From contig JBQTIU010000039.1 of assembly GCA_052387815.1 (NCBI GenBank), positions 1 to 64,000 of the forward strand: DNA of 64,000 bases. Direction: 5' to 3'. Source of the stretch: JBQTIU01 sp052387815 (lineage in GTDB: Bacteria; Pseudomonadota; Alphaproteobacteria; CACIAM-22H2). Below the pieces are notes generated by a model, which saw only the letters and a list, made by a program, of their open reading frames with translations, was not told the DNA's origin and searched no databases. This document shows, in pieces, positions 19,291-28,203 of this stretch (positions are counted from its first letter, which is position 1; each line of letters begins with the position of its first letter). A program made the position numbers and the translations under genes.

Positions 19291-21888
19291 GTGGTAGCCG
19301 AGCAGCCGCCGCCGCGCCCGGCCAGCGACAAGGACCTGCGCGCGCTGGTGGCCGAGGCCGACACCGGCGCGCGCCGGCCGGTCGGCGCCGCCGGTGCCCT
19401 GCTCTTTTGCGTGGCGGTGGCATGGTCGGCCTTCCAGGTCTGGTACGCCTCGCCGCTTCCGTTCGCGTTCGGGGTGCTGATCCTGAACGACACCGAGGCC
19501 AGGGCGATCCACCTCGGCTTTGCGGTGTTTCTCGCCTTCACCGCCTATCCCGCGTTCAAGCGATCCCCGCGTCGCCACGTGCCGTGGGTCGATTGGCTGT
19601 TGGCGCTGGTCGGCGCCGGCGCGGCCGGTTACATCTACTTGGCTTACGTGGGCCTTGCCGGGCGCCCGGGTCAACCGACGGCGATGGATTTGGCAACGGC
19701 CACGGTCGGCATGGTGCTCCTGCTCGAAGCCACGCGCCGGTCCTTGGGCCCGCCGATGGTGGGGGTGGCGCTCGCCTTCATCGCCTTCACCTTCTTCGGG
19801 CCATGGATGCCGGAGGTCATTCAGCACAAGGGCGCCTCGCCATTCAAGTTCCTCCAGCACCAGTGGCTGACCACCGAGGGCGTGTACGGCGTCGCGCTCG
19901 GCGTCTCCACGAGCTTCGTCTTCCTGTTCGTGCTGCTTGGCGCGCTCCTGGAGAAGGCCGGCGCCGGCAACTACATGATGCAGATTTCGTTCGCGCTGCT
20001 CGGGCACCTCAAGGGCGGGCCGGCCAAGGTGGCCGTCGTATCCTCGGCGCTCAACGGCGTGATCTCGGGCTCGTCGGTCTCGAACGTCGTTTCCGGCGGC
20101 ATCTTCACCATCCCGATGATGAAGCGGACGGGGCTTTCGGGGGTCAAGGCCGGCGCCATCGAGACGGCGTCCTCGATCAACGGCCAGATCATGCCCCCGG
20201 TGATGGGGGCGGCGGCCTTCCTGATGGTCGAGTACGTCGGCATCCCGTATTCCGAGATCATCAAGCACGCCTTTCTGCCGGCGGCGATCTCCTACATCGC
20301 GCTTTTTTACATCGTGCACCTGGAGGCCTTGAAGATCGGAGCCGAGCCGTTGAAGCGCCCGCGCCAAAGGTCGCGGACCGAACGCTGGCTCCGGCTCGCG
20401 ATCGGCTGGAGCGGCACGATCGCCGTCCTGGGAGTCCTCTATTACGGCGTTCTCGGCATCAAGGCCCTGTTCGGCGCGGGTGCCGGGCCGGCGCTGGGCG
20501 TCGCCGGAATCCTCCTCTACCTTTCCCTGGTCTGGTACTCGGCGCGCTTTCCCGATCTCGCGCTCGACGATCCGAACGAGCCCGTCATCCGGCTACCCGA
20601 AACCTGGCCGGTCACCCGCACCGGCTTGCATTTTCTGCTGCCGATCGTCGTTCTGCTCTGGTGCCTGATGGTGGAGGAGCTGTCGCCGGGGCTTTCGGCC
20701 TTCTGGGCGACCGCGTCGATCATCGCCATTCTCCTCACCCAGCGGCCACTGATCGTGCTGTTTCGCGGCGAGAGGAGCCTTGGTCCCGCCCTCCGCCGGG
20801 GCCTCTTGGAGCTCGTCGACGGCTTCCACCTGGGGGCTCGCGGCATGATCGGCATCGCGGTCGCGACCGCCACCGCCGGCATCGTCGTTGGCACGGTGAC
20901 GCTCACCGGCATGGGCCTGATGATGACCGACTTCGTCGAGTTCGTCTCCGGCGGCAACGTGATCGTGATGCTGCTGATGACGGCGGCGATCTGCCTCATC
21001 CTCGGCATGGGCATCCCGACCACCGCCAATTACATCCTGGTGGCGACCCTGATGGCGCCGGTGATCGTCGAGCTTGGCGCCCAGGGCGGCGTCGCCATCT
21101 CGCTGATCGCCATCCATCTTTTCGTCTTCTACTTCGGGATCATGGCCGACGTGACCCCGCCGGTCGGTCTCGCGAGCATCGCGGCGGCGGCGATTTCGGG
21201 CGAGGACCCGATCAAGACCGGCCTGCAAGGCACCGTCTATAGCATGCGCACCGCAATCCTCCCGTTCGTGTTCATCTTCAATCCGCAGCTGCTCTTGATC
21301 GACATCGCGAGCTGGTTCGTGGGGATCTTGGTGGCGGCGACCTCGATCCTCGCCATCCTATTGTTCGCGGCCGGCACCATGAACTACTTCCTCACCCGCA
21401 GTCGCCTCTGGGAGTCCGCCGTTCTCCTGCTCGTGTGCTTCAGCCTGTTCCGCCCCGGCTTCTGGCTCGACCAGGTGGATCCGCCTTACGTCGAGGCACC
21501 ACCCGCCCGCATCTTCGAGACCGCGCAAGCCCTGTCCGAGAACGGGCGGCTCACGTTCGTGGTCGAGGGCATCAACGTGGAAGGCGAGCAGATCCGCAAG
21601 ACCTTGAGCCTCGGGCTCGGCCCCGGTCAAGGCGGCCGCGAACGGTTGGCCACCGCCGGGGCATCGTTCGTCGCAGAGGGCGATCGCGTCGAGGTCGGCC
21701 CTGTCAAGTTTGGCAGTTACGCCAAGCGCATCGGCCTCGAACCCGGGTTCGAGGTCAAAGCCCTGCTGTTGCCCGCCGACCGGCCGTCGCCGTATTGGCT
21801 TCATGTTCCGGCCCTCGCCGTGCTCGGCCTCGTCGCCTGGCTCCAGCGGCGGCGCTCGCGGGCAGCGGCCGGAGAGGCACGGGCCTAG
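19291..21888 (+). CDS. TRAP transporter fused permease (4TM-12TM) with DUF3394 C-terminal domain
   Basis: 865 aa, GTG start. The small (DctQ-like) and large (DctM-like) membrane subunits are fused in one chain, as is usual for TAXI systems. About 16-18 hydrophobic segments lie between residues 30 and 730. The large-subunit core shows SALNGVISGSSVSNVVSGGI, SSINGQIMPPVMGAAAFLM and LGMGIPTTANYILVATLMAP. After the last helix, residues about 735-840 form a soluble DUF3394 domain (FVVEGINVEGEQIRKTLSLG, VEVGPVKFGSYAKRIGLEPG), then one more helix and a basic tail. It imports the ligand using a sodium or proton gradient. It belongs with the binding protein at 18222. Confidence 0.92.
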   Translation: MVAEQPPPRPASDKDLRALVAEADTGARRPVGAAGALLFCVAVAWSAFQVWYASPLPFAFGVLILNDTEARAIHLGFAVFLAFTAYPAFKRSPRRHVPWVDWLLALVGAGAAGYIYLAYVGLAGRPGQPTAMDLATATVGMVLLLEATRRSLGPPMVGVALAFIAFTFFGPWMPEVIQHKGASPFKFLQHQWLTTEGVYGVALGVSTSFVFLFVLLGALLEKAGAGNYMMQISFALLGHLKGGPAKVAVVSSALNGVISGSSVSNVVSGGIFTIPMMKRTGLSGVKAGAIETASSINGQIMPPVMGAAAFLMVEYVGIPYSEIIKHAFLPAAISYIALFYIVHLEALKIGAEPLKRPRQRSRTERWLRLAIGWSGTIAVLGVLYYGVLGIKALFGAGAGPALGVAGILLYLSLVWYSARFPDLALDDPNEPVIRLPETWPVTRTGLHFLLPIVVLLWCLMVEELSPGLSAFWATASIIAILLTQRPLIVLFRGERSLGPALRRGLLELVDGFHLGARGMIGIAVATATAGIVVGTVTLTGMGLMMTDFVEFVSGGNVIVMLLMTAAICLILGMGIPTTANYILVATLMAPVIVELGAQGGVAISLIAIHLFVFYFGIMADVTPPVGLASIAAAAISGEDPIKTGLQGTVYSMRTAILPFVFIFNPQLLLIDIASWFVGILVAATSILAILLFAAGTMNYFLTRSRLWESAVLLLVCFSLFRPGFWLDQVDPPYVEAPPARIFETAQALSENGRLTFVVEGINVEGEQIRKTLSLGLGPGQGGRERLATAGASFVAEGDRVEVGPVKFGSYAKRIGLEPGFEVKALLLPADRPSPYWLHVPALAVLGLVAWLQRRRSRAAAGEARA

Positions 21889-21927
21889 GCCGCAATCGCG
21901 CCTGATCGCCATAACAAGGATTTCCAC

Positions 21928-23259
21928 TTGACCCACATCCTGCATCGCAACTTACGGGCCACGCCGCCGATCGCGGTCAAGGGCGAGGGCGTCTATGTCG
22001 TCGATTCGACGGGCAAGCGTTACCTCGACGCCTCGGGCGGCGCCGCGGTGTCCTGCCTCGGCCACGGACACCCGGCGATCGTGGCTGCGATGAAGGACCA
22101 GATCGATCGCCTCGCCTATGCGCATACGTCGTTCTTCACCACCGCGGCGGCGGAGGAGCTGGCCGCGGTCCTTGCCGCCGACGCGCCCGGCGGGCTCGAT
22201 CGCGTCTTGCTCGTCTCCGGCGGGTCGGAGGCGATGGAAGCCGCGCTCAAATTGGCGCGCCAGTATTTCGTCGAGATCGGCGAGCCGGGCCGGCGCCATA
22301 TCATCGCCCGGCGCCAGAGCTTCCACGGCAATACGCTGGGCGCGCTCGCCGCCGGCGGCAACGCCGCGCGCCGCGCCCTCTATCGGCCGTTGCTGATCGA
22401 GGCGACCCACATCGCGCCCTGCTATGCCTATCGCGACCGCCATGCGGTGGAGAGCGAGGCCGCCTATGGGCGGCGCGTCGCCGACGAGCTCGAGGCGGCG
22501 ATCTTGAGGCTGGGCGAGGGAAGCGTCGCCGCCTTCCTCGCCGAGCCGGTGGTCGGGGCGACGCTCGGCGCCGTCCCCGCGGTGCCCGGCTATTTCAAGC
22601 GCATCCGCGAAATCTGCGACCGCCACGGCGTGCTCTTGATCCTCGACGAGGTGATGTGCGGCATGGGCCGCACCGGCACGCTCCATGCCTGCGAGCAGGA
22701 TGGCATCGCCCCCGACCTGATGACCGTCGGCAAGGGGCTCGGTGCGGGGTACCAGCCGATCGGCGCGGTGCTGGTCGCCCGCTCCATCGCCGACGCGATC
22801 GCCGCCGGCTCGGGCCTGCTCCAGCACGGCCATACCTATATGGGCCACCCGGTGGCCGCGGCGGCGGCGCTCGCCGTCCAGCGGACCATCAAAGCGGACA
22901 ATTTGCTCGCCAACGTCCGCCGCCGCGCCGAGGAGCTGCGCGCCGCGCTCGACGAGCGGTTCGGCAACCACCACTACGTCGGCGACATTCGCGGCCGCGG
23001 CCTGCTCCTGGGCCTCGAGCTGGTGCGCGAGCGGGCGACCCAGGAGCCCTTCGATCCCGCGCTCAGGCTCCATGCCGCGGTCCAGCGCGAGGGCATGGAG
23101 CGCGGCCTCATGTGCTACCCGATGGGCGGCACCATCGACGGAAGGAGCGGCGACCACGTGCTGATCGCCCCGCCGTTCATCATCGACGGCGCCCAGGTCG
23201 AGGAGATCGCGGATAAACTCGGGGAGGCGATCGACGCCGCGATCGCGCGCGCTTTATAG
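21928..23259 (+). CDS. Class III PLP-dependent aminotransferase
   Basis: 443 aa. TTG start at 21928 is supported by AAGGA at 21916-21920. The fold-type I motifs are VDSTGKRYLDASGGAAVSCLGHGHP, SGGSEAMEAALKLARQY, SFHGNTLGALAAGG, LILDEVMCGMGRTG and TVGKGLGAGYQPIGAVLV, where the Lys in VGKGLGAGYQP binds PLP. The family includes omega-amino-acid:pyruvate and diamino-acid aminotransferases. It follows the TRAP permease by 39 bases and probably deaminates the imported compound or a derivative. The substrate cannot be assigned. Confidence 0.88.
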   Translation: MTHILHRNLRATPPIAVKGEGVYVVDSTGKRYLDASGGAAVSCLGHGHPAIVAAMKDQIDRLAYAHTSFFTTAAAEELAAVLAADAPGGLDRVLLVSGGSEAMEAALKLARQYFVEIGEPGRRHIIARRQSFHGNTLGALAAGGNAARRALYRPLLIEATHIAPCYAYRDRHAVESEAAYGRRVADELEAAILRLGEGSVAAFLAEPVVGATLGAVPAVPGYFKRIREICDRHGVLLILDEVMCGMGRTGTLHACEQDGIAPDLMTVGKGLGAGYQPIGAVLVARSIADAIAAGSGLLQHGHTYMGHPVAAAAALAVQRTIKADNLLANVRRRAEELRAALDERFGNHHYVGDIRGRGLLLGLELVRERATQEPFDPALRLHAAVQREGMERGLMCYPMGGTIDGRSGDHVLIAPPFIIDGAQVEEIADKLGEAIDAAIARAL

Positions 23260-23270
23260 ACGCGCTTCAC

Positions 23271-24104
23271 CTAACGAATATCCAGCGGGCGGGTCGATCG
23301 GGGCGGCGGGAAGGCGCGGTCGAGCTCGGCCATGTCCTCGCCCGAGAGCTTGAGGTCGGCGGCCGCCCGGTTCAGGCGCACATGCGCGGGCTCGCTCGCC
23401 TTGGGGATGGCGATGACCCCGGGTTGCGCGAGCAGCCAGGCGAGCGCGACCTGCAACGGCTCGACGCCAAGGCGCTTCGCCACCGCCTTGAGGTGCGCGT
23501 TGCCCGCCAGCCGGCCCGGCTCGAGCGGGGTGTAGGCCATCACCGGAACCGCCTGCTTCCGGCACCACGGGATCAAGTCGAACTCGACGCCGCGCCGGCC
23601 GAGATTGTAGAGCACCTGGTCGGTCGCGCTCTCGCGCCCGCCCGCATACGACCACATCTCTTCCATGGCGCCGACGTCGAAGTTGCTGACGCCGAAATGG
23701 CGGATCTTGCCGGCCCGCTTGAGGTCCTGGAACGCCGCGATGGTTTCCTTGAGCGGCACCAGGCCGCGCCAATGCAGGAGGTAAAGGTCGATGCGGTCGG
23801 TCCCGAGTCGCTTCAAGCTTCGCTCGCAGGCAAGCGCGGCGGCCCGCCGCCCGGCGTTGTGCGGGTATACCTTGCTGACGACGAAGACCTCGTCGCGGCG
23901 CCCCTTGATGGCTTCGCCGACGACTTCCTCGGCTTGCCCCTCGCCGTACATCTCGGCGGTGTCGATGAGCGTCAGGCCGAGATCGAGGCCAAGCTGCAAC
24001 GCCGCCGCCTCGACCGCGCGCCCCCGCGCACGCTCGCCCATCTTCCAGGTGCCTTGCCCGAGTGCCGGCACGCGCTCGCCCGACGGCAGCTTGACGGTCT
24101 TCAT
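23271..24104 (-). CDS. Aldo/keto reductase
   Basis: 277 aa. The AKR catalytic set is visible: Asp in LIDTAEMYGEGQAEE with the catalytic Tyr three residues later, Lys in VFVVSKVYPHN, and His in LLHWRG. HFGVSNFDVGAMEEM and AIPKASEPAHVRLN are further family motifs, the latter for NADPH. It reduces aldehydes or ketones with NADPH. ATGA overlap with the upstream FAH-family gene (24101-24104) indicates co-translation. It ends tail to tail with the aminotransferase 11 bases away. Confidence 0.9.
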   Translation of the reverse strand: MKTVKLPSGERVPALGQGTWKMGERARGRAVEAAALQLGLDLGLTLIDTAEMYGEGQAEEVVGEAIKGRRDEVFVVSKVYPHNAGRRAAALACERSLKRLGTDRIDLYLLHWRGLVPLKETIAAFQDLKRAGKIRHFGVSNFDVGAMEEMWSYAGGRESATDQVLYNLGRRGVEFDLIPWCRKQAVPVMAYTPLEPGRLAGNAHLKAVAKRLGVEPLQVALAWLLAQPGVIAIPKASEPAHVRLNRAAADLKLSGEDMAELDRAFPPPRSTRPLDIR

Positions 24105-24961
24105 GGCCGCTCCGCCTCCGCCGCAACGGGGTTCGAGAGCGTGCCGATGCCGGTGATCGTCACCTCGACCGTATCGCCGGGTTTCATGAACAAGGGCGGC
24201 TGGCGCGTGAAGCCGACCCCGGCGGGCGTGCCGGTGACGATGACGTCGCCCGCTGCCAGCGGGGTGAAAGCCGAGGCATAGGAGATGATTGCCGGGATAT
24301 CGTAGATCATTTGATCGGTAGTCGCCCGCTGCACCTCGACGCCATTGAGATGCGTGGCGAGCGCAAGCCGCGTCGGATCGGGGATTTCGTCGGCGGTCGT
24401 CATCGCCGGCCCGAAGGCGCCGCAGCAGTGGAAATTCTTGCCCGGCGTGTTCTGCTGGTTGTGGAACTGCCAGTCGCGGACCGAGGCGTCGTTGTAGCAG
24501 CTATAGCCCGCGATATGCGAAAGCGCGGCCTCGCGCGCGATGCGCCGGCCCGGCCGGCCGACGATTGCCGCCAGCTCGCCTTCGAAGTCGAGCTGGTCGG
24601 AGGCGTTGGGCTTGACGATCGGCTGGCGGTGGCCGACCTGGGAGTCGGCGAGGCGCAGGAACAAATTCGGGTATGGCGGCATCTCGCGGCCGGTTTCCGC
24701 GGCATGCGAGCGGTAGTTGATGCCCACGCAAATGATCTTGCCCGGATGCGCGATCACCGGCAGGTACTCGACCTGGTCCTCGCGCAGATCGGGTCCCGCG
24801 CCTTCGACCGTCAAGCCAAGCTCCTCGAGTGCCCCGGCCTCGAGGACGGCGCGCAAGTCGCGGTATTTCGACCTGAGCCGGAGCCCCAGATCGACGATCC
24901 CGCCAGCGACGATCGCCCCGTAGCTGTCGGTCCCCCGGTAGCGGAAGCTCAGAAGTTTCAT
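24101..24961 (-). CDS. Fumarylacetoacetate hydrolase family protein
   Basis: 286 aa. The FAH-fold motifs are ICVGINYRSHAAETGREMP, the metal-binding DFEGELAAIVGRPGR (Glu ligands), GYSCYNDASVRDWQ, FGPAMTTADEIPDP and GDVIVTGTPAGVGFTRQPP. The family hydrolyses or decarboxylates 2-oxo acids such as acylpyruvates, oxaloacetate and 2-keto-3-deoxy acids in a Mg-dependent way. Coupled to the aldo/keto reductase, it suggests a short path for a sugar acid or aromatic breakdown product. Confidence 0.88.
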   Translation of the reverse strand: MKLLSFRYRGTDSYGAIVAGGIVDLGLRLRSKYRDLRAVLEAGALEELGLTVEGAGPDLREDQVEYLPVIAHPGKIICVGINYRSHAAETGREMPPYPNLFLRLADSQVGHRQPIVKPNASDQLDFEGELAAIVGRPGRRIAREAALSHIAGYSCYNDASVRDWQFHNQQNTPGKNFHCCGAFGPAMTTADEIPDPTRLALATHLNGVEVQRATTDQMIYDIPAIISYASAFTPLAAGDVIVTGTPAGVGFTRQPPLFMKPGDTVEVTITGIGTLSNPVAAEAERP

Positions 24962-25020
24962 GGCTTCAGAACCCCCGGGAATCCTCGCTGGCCCGCTTCT
25001 CGCGAGCTACCGAGTTGTCC

Positions 25021-25638
25021 TCAGGCCGGGACCTTCATGCCGCGCTCGACCCCGGGACGGGCCGCCATCTTGGCGGCCCAGCGGTTGAGATTGGCAAGGC
25101 CGCCGGCCTTGTCGATCAGCGCCTTGTGCTGGGCGACCATGGGATAGAGCGCGATATCGGCGATCGAGATGTCGCCCGCCAAGTACTCGCGCCCGGCCAG
25201 CCGCTTGTCGCAATTCTGCATGAAGCCGAGAAGCCGCTTCTCGAAGAACTCGACCGCCGCCGGCGCCTGGTCGGCGATGTTGCGGCTGGCGGCCACGAAC
25301 GCGGTGTTCGAACCCGTGCCGTCGCTCATCACCATGGCGAAGGATTCGAGGACCGCGGCGCGCCTCGAGGGTTCGGCCGGCAGCAGCTTGCCCGTCTTCT
25401 CCGCCAGGTACACGACGATCGCCGCCGACTGGGCGAGCGCCAGCGGTTTGCCGCCCGGGCCGTCGGCATCGACGATGGCCGGGATTTGGCCGGCCGGGTT
25501 GACCTCGAGGAACTCCGGCGCCTTCTGCTCGCCTTTCGCGAGGTCGATCTTGTGGGTCTTGTAGGCAAGGCCGCATTCCTCGAGCATGATGGACGCGCGC
25601 CGCCCGTTGGACGTGGGATAGGTGTAGAGGTCGATCAT
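25021..25638 (-). CDS. Glutathione S-transferase family protein
   Basis: 205 aa. The N-terminal thioredoxin fold (MIDLYTYPTSNGRRASIMLE, NPAGQIPAIVDADG, LAQSAAIVVYLAEKTG) has Thr/Ser-Asn near the active site (PTSNGRR), as in Nu-class/YfcG-like enzymes. The C-terminal helical domain ends with YLAGDISIADIALYPM. Such proteins use glutathione for disulfide reduction or conjugation in the cytosol. A GGAG ribosome site lies upstream. It stands alone and is divergent from the toxin-antitoxin pair. Confidence 0.88.
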   Translation of the reverse strand: MIDLYTYPTSNGRRASIMLEECGLAYKTHKIDLAKGEQKAPEFLEVNPAGQIPAIVDADGPGGKPLALAQSAAIVVYLAEKTGKLLPAEPSRRAAVLESFAMVMSDGTGSNTAFVAASRNIADQAPAAVEFFEKRLLGFMQNCDKRLAGREYLAGDISIADIALYPMVAQHKALIDKAGGLANLNRWAAKMAARPGVERGMKVPA

Positions 25639-25839
25639 CGTAGATGTTCTCCTTCGGCGTTGAACGAACCCCGCGATCTGTAGCAGTCCGCCCTAGGCTT
25701 GTCGAACCCCGTCCCTTCGACTCCCAGGGAGTTGTTACGGCAAGGCGCGCGTCCTGATGGTCACGCATCTTCCGATATACGACAAACGAACGTCCAAATC
25801 CTACGAACTGGGCCTTTCGGACCCTTGGGAGACATGACT

Positions 25840-26127
25840 ATGGCCGCTTCTGCAGAGACCGCCGGTTCAATCCCGGCCAACGAGGCGCGCGACTACTTCG
25901 CGGACCTGTTGGGACGCGCCCAGCATGGCAAGGAGCGGGTGGTCATCAGCCGCCATGGGAAGCCGGTGGCCGCCCTTGTCCCTCTCAAGGACCTCAAACT
26001 CCTCGAGGAGATCGACGACCGCCTGGACGCCGAGGAGGGACGGGCCACGCTCGCGAAGTGGAAGCGCGCTGGGCGGAAGTCGACGCCGCTCGATCGGGTG
26101 ATCCGCGAGCTCGGTATCAAGGCTTAA
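25840..26127 (+). CDS. Phd/YefM-type antitoxin
   Basis: 95 aa from ATG 25840, with GGGAG 8 bases upstream; ATG 25834 would leave only 2 bases, so it is less likely. The Phd fold is clear: GSIPANEARDYFADLLGRAQ, then VVISRHGKPVAALVPLKDLK, then a charged helix (LEEIDDRLDAEEGRATL) that should wrap the toxin. It normally neutralises the RelE/ParE toxin and represses its own promoter. The toxin gene starts three bases after the stop. Confidence 0.85.
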   Translation: MAASAETAGSIPANEARDYFADLLGRAQHGKERVVISRHGKPVAALVPLKDLKLLEEIDDRLDAEEGRATLAKWKRAGRKSTPLDRVIRELGIKA

Positions 26128-26130
26128 CCA

Positions 26131-26721
26131 TTGGCTTGCACCGTGGGGCTGTCCGACGATGCGAAGCGGCAGTTGGCGGTTCCCCCGGAGAAGCATCAAG
26201 CTCAAGTCGTAATGGCCCTCCATAGGCTCGCGCAGAACCGGCGCGCCGCGCCGGGCGTCAAGAAGCTCCACGGTGAGGATGAGCTCTACCGGCTTCGCTC
26301 GGGCGATTACCGGGTGATCTTCACGGTCAAGGACGAGCGCCTCCTCGTCCTCGTGGTCAAGCTAGGCCACCGCCGCGAGGTGTACCGGGGACGGTCAGGA
26401 CCGACGAACCCTGTCACAGGCCGATCGTCGTCCCCGTGCGGGCCGACTCGACGACGGCCTCGAGCACCGCGGCGCCGTGGACCGCTTCGGCCAGCGGCAA
26501 CGGGTAGGCCGGGCCGCCGCCCGCCGCGTCCGCGAAGGCGTCGAGTTCGGCGCGGATGGAATCGAAGGGCGGGAAGTCGGTCGTCTCGTCCGGCGCGTCC
26601 GCGCCGCGGCGCCGGACGACGATTTGGGAGTCGCCGCGCATCTCGATCCAGCCCTCGCTCAGGAAGACGTGGAGCCGCCAGAAGCGCGGCGTCGCCTGCA
26701 TCGTCCCGAGGTAGCCCGTAG
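26131..26721 (+). CDS. RelE/ParE-family toxin with lost stop codon and run-on tail
   Basis: TTG start 26131 with AAGG 8 bases upstream. Residues 1-86 are a full RelE-type toxin (LSDDAKRQLAVPPEKHQAQV, PGVKKLHGEDELYRLRSGDY, RVIFTVKDERLLVLVVKLGH, RREVYR), and relatives end at that point. Here the frame stays open for a further 110 codons to 26721, across the 3' end of the oppositely read oxidoreductase. The tail is Arg/Pro/Ser-rich, as expected for chance translation of antisense high-GC DNA. RelE toxins are ribosome-dependent mRNA nucleases or gyrase poisons. The run-on may disable or mark it; an intact antitoxin remains. Confidence 0.75.
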   Translation: MACTVGLSDDAKRQLAVPPEKHQAQVVMALHRLAQNRRAAPGVKKLHGEDELYRLRSGDYRVIFTVKDERLLVLVVKLGHRREVYRGRSGPTNPVTGRSSSPCGPTRRRPRAPRRRGPLRPAATGRPGRRPPRPRRRRVRRGWNRRAGSRSSRPARPRRGAGRRFGSRRASRSSPRSGRRGAARSAASPASSRGSP

Positions 26722-27391
26722 ATCCGGCCCGGAACCGGAACAGCATCGTCGTCGTGTCGTCGAGGCCGATGGTCAGCACCTGCCCTTGGCTCATGGCGGT
26801 CACGGAGGCGATGGGACCGAGGAACGAAAGGAAGGCGTCCACCATGTGGATGCCCATTCCCGTCATGCCGCCCGCCGGGCTTTCGGCGGTCGAACCTCGC
26901 CAGTGATCGGGCGTGTAGCGGTAGGCGAAGTCGCCGCTCATGTTCCCTTCGACGTGCAGCACCTTGCCGAGCGACCCGCCGGCGACGGTGGAGCGCAGCT
27001 TGACCATGGCCGGCAGGAAGCGGCGGTTATGGCCGAGCGCGCACACGGTCCCCGCCCTCGCGCAGGCCTGCGCCGCGTCTTCGGCGCTCGCCCGGGTAAG
27101 CGTGAAGGGCTTGTCGACGAAGACATGCTTGCCGGCGGCGGCGGCGGCCTTCATCTGCTCGGCATGCAGGGTGTGGGGTGTGGCCAGCACCACGGCGTCG
27201 ATGTCGCGGTCCGCCAGGAGATCGGCAAGGCTGTCGCGGAGCGCGATCCCGTTCTCCTTGGCGAACGACAGGGCGCGGTCCTTGCGCCCCGTGGCCCCGG
27301 CGGTGAATCGGATCTTGGCGCTTTTCCCCTGCACCGAGGACACGAGTTGCCGTCCCCACCGCCCGATGCCGATGATGCCTGCGCGCAACAT
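26414..27391 (-). CDS. Gfo/Idh/MocA family oxidoreductase
   Basis: 325 aa, ATG 27391 with AAGGA upstream. The Rossmann start RAGIIGIGRWGRQLVSSVQG is followed by AVVLATPHTLHAEQMKAAAA, GKHVFVDKPFTLT (the family EKP-like motif is DKP here) and a C-terminal alpha/beta domain with GGGMTGMGIHMVDAFLSFLG-like residues (AGGMTGMGIHMVD). The family oxidises or reduces sugars and inositols with NAD(P). It is the last gene of the long minus-strand run and its 3' end is overlapped by the run-on toxin frame. Confidence 0.87.
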   Translation of the reverse strand: MLRAGIIGIGRWGRQLVSSVQGKSAKIRFTAGATGRKDRALSFAKENGIALRDSLADLLADRDIDAVVLATPHTLHAEQMKAAAAAGKHVFVDKPFTLTRASAEDAAQACARAGTVCALGHNRRFLPAMVKLRSTVAGGSLGKVLHVEGNMSGDFAYRYTPDHWRGSTAESPAGGMTGMGIHMVDAFLSFLGPIASVTAMSQGQVLTIGLDDTTTMLFRFRAGSTGYLGTMQATPRFWRLHVFLSEGWIEMRGDSQIVVRRRGADAPDETTDFPPFDSIRAELDAFADAAGGGPAYPLPLAEAVHGAAVLEAVVESARTGTTIGL

Positions 27392-27431
27392 GATGTCCTT
27401 CCTCTCCAGGGGCCGTCCGACCGCCGCCCCG

Positions 27432-28199
27432 TCAGCCGAGATACGCGCCGCCGTTGACGTGCAGCGTCTGCCCGGTCACGTAGCGGGCCCCGGGCCCGGC
27501 CAGATAGCGGACCGCCGCGGCGATGTCGTCGGGCCTTCCCATCCGGCCGACCAGCGTGCGATGCGCGCCGTGATGGCCCGGCTGGACGCTGCTCGCCGCC
27601 TGGCGCGCGGTGTCGATGAGACCGGGGATGACGCAGTTGACCGTGATCGCGTCGGGGGCGAGATCATGGGCGAGCGCGCGCGTCAGCCCGACCAGCCCCG
27701 CCTTGGCGGCGATGACGTGCGGCCGGCCCTTGGCGCCGGTGTGGCCGGTCATGCCGCCGATGTTGACGATCGCGCCGGCGCCGCTCGCCCGCAAGTGCGC
27801 CAAGCACGCCTTCATGCAGACGAAGGCGCCGTCGAGGATGACGGCGACGATTTGCCGCCACTCCTCCAGGCCGATGGCGTCGAGCGCCGCCTCGCGGCGC
27901 ACCGCGGCGTTGTTCACCAGCACGTCGATGCGACCGAAGCGCTGGTGCGCGGAGGCGGCCATGCGCGCCACCGCCGCCGGGTCGGCGACGTCGGCGAGCA
28001 CCGGCAGGGCGCGGCCGCCCTGGCGCTCGATCTCGGCCGCGACCGCCTCGATCTCATCGCCGCTCTGGCGGGCGTTGACGACGACCGCCGCGCCGGCTTG
28101 GGCGAGTGCGAGCGCGATGGCGCGACCGATGTTGCGGCCGGCGCCGGTGACGACGGCGACGCGGCCGGCGAGCTCCTGCCCGCTTCCCGGTTCGTTCAT
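27432..28199 (-). CDS. SDR-family protein with replaced catalytic residues
   Basis: 255 aa. The NAD-binding TGAGRNIGRA (residues 18-27) and VNNAA (95-99) motifs are intact, and the C-terminus ends with VTGQTLHVNGGAYLG. Where the active Ser and Tyr are expected, the protein reads NIGG (146-149) and RPHVIAAK (159-166). The Ser is Gly and the Tyr is His161, while Lys166 stays. A normal dehydrogenase mechanism is therefore doubtful; it may use another chemistry or have a non-redox role. It sits between the Gfo/Idh and PrpD-family genes in the same orientation, with gaps of 40 and 4 bases. Confidence 0.85.
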   Translation of the reverse strand: MNEPGSGQELAGRVAVVTGAGRNIGRAIALALAQAGAAVVVNARQSGDEIEAVAAEIERQGGRALPVLADVADPAAVARMAASAHQRFGRIDVLVNNAAVRREAALDAIGLEEWRQIVAVILDGAFVCMKACLAHLRASGAGAIVNIGGMTGHTGAKGRPHVIAAKAGLVGLTRALAHDLAPDAITVNCVIPGLIDTARQAASSVQPGHHGAHRTLVGRMGRPDDIAAAVRYLAGPGARYVTGQTLHVNGGAYLG

Positions 28200-28203
28200 G
28201 GGT

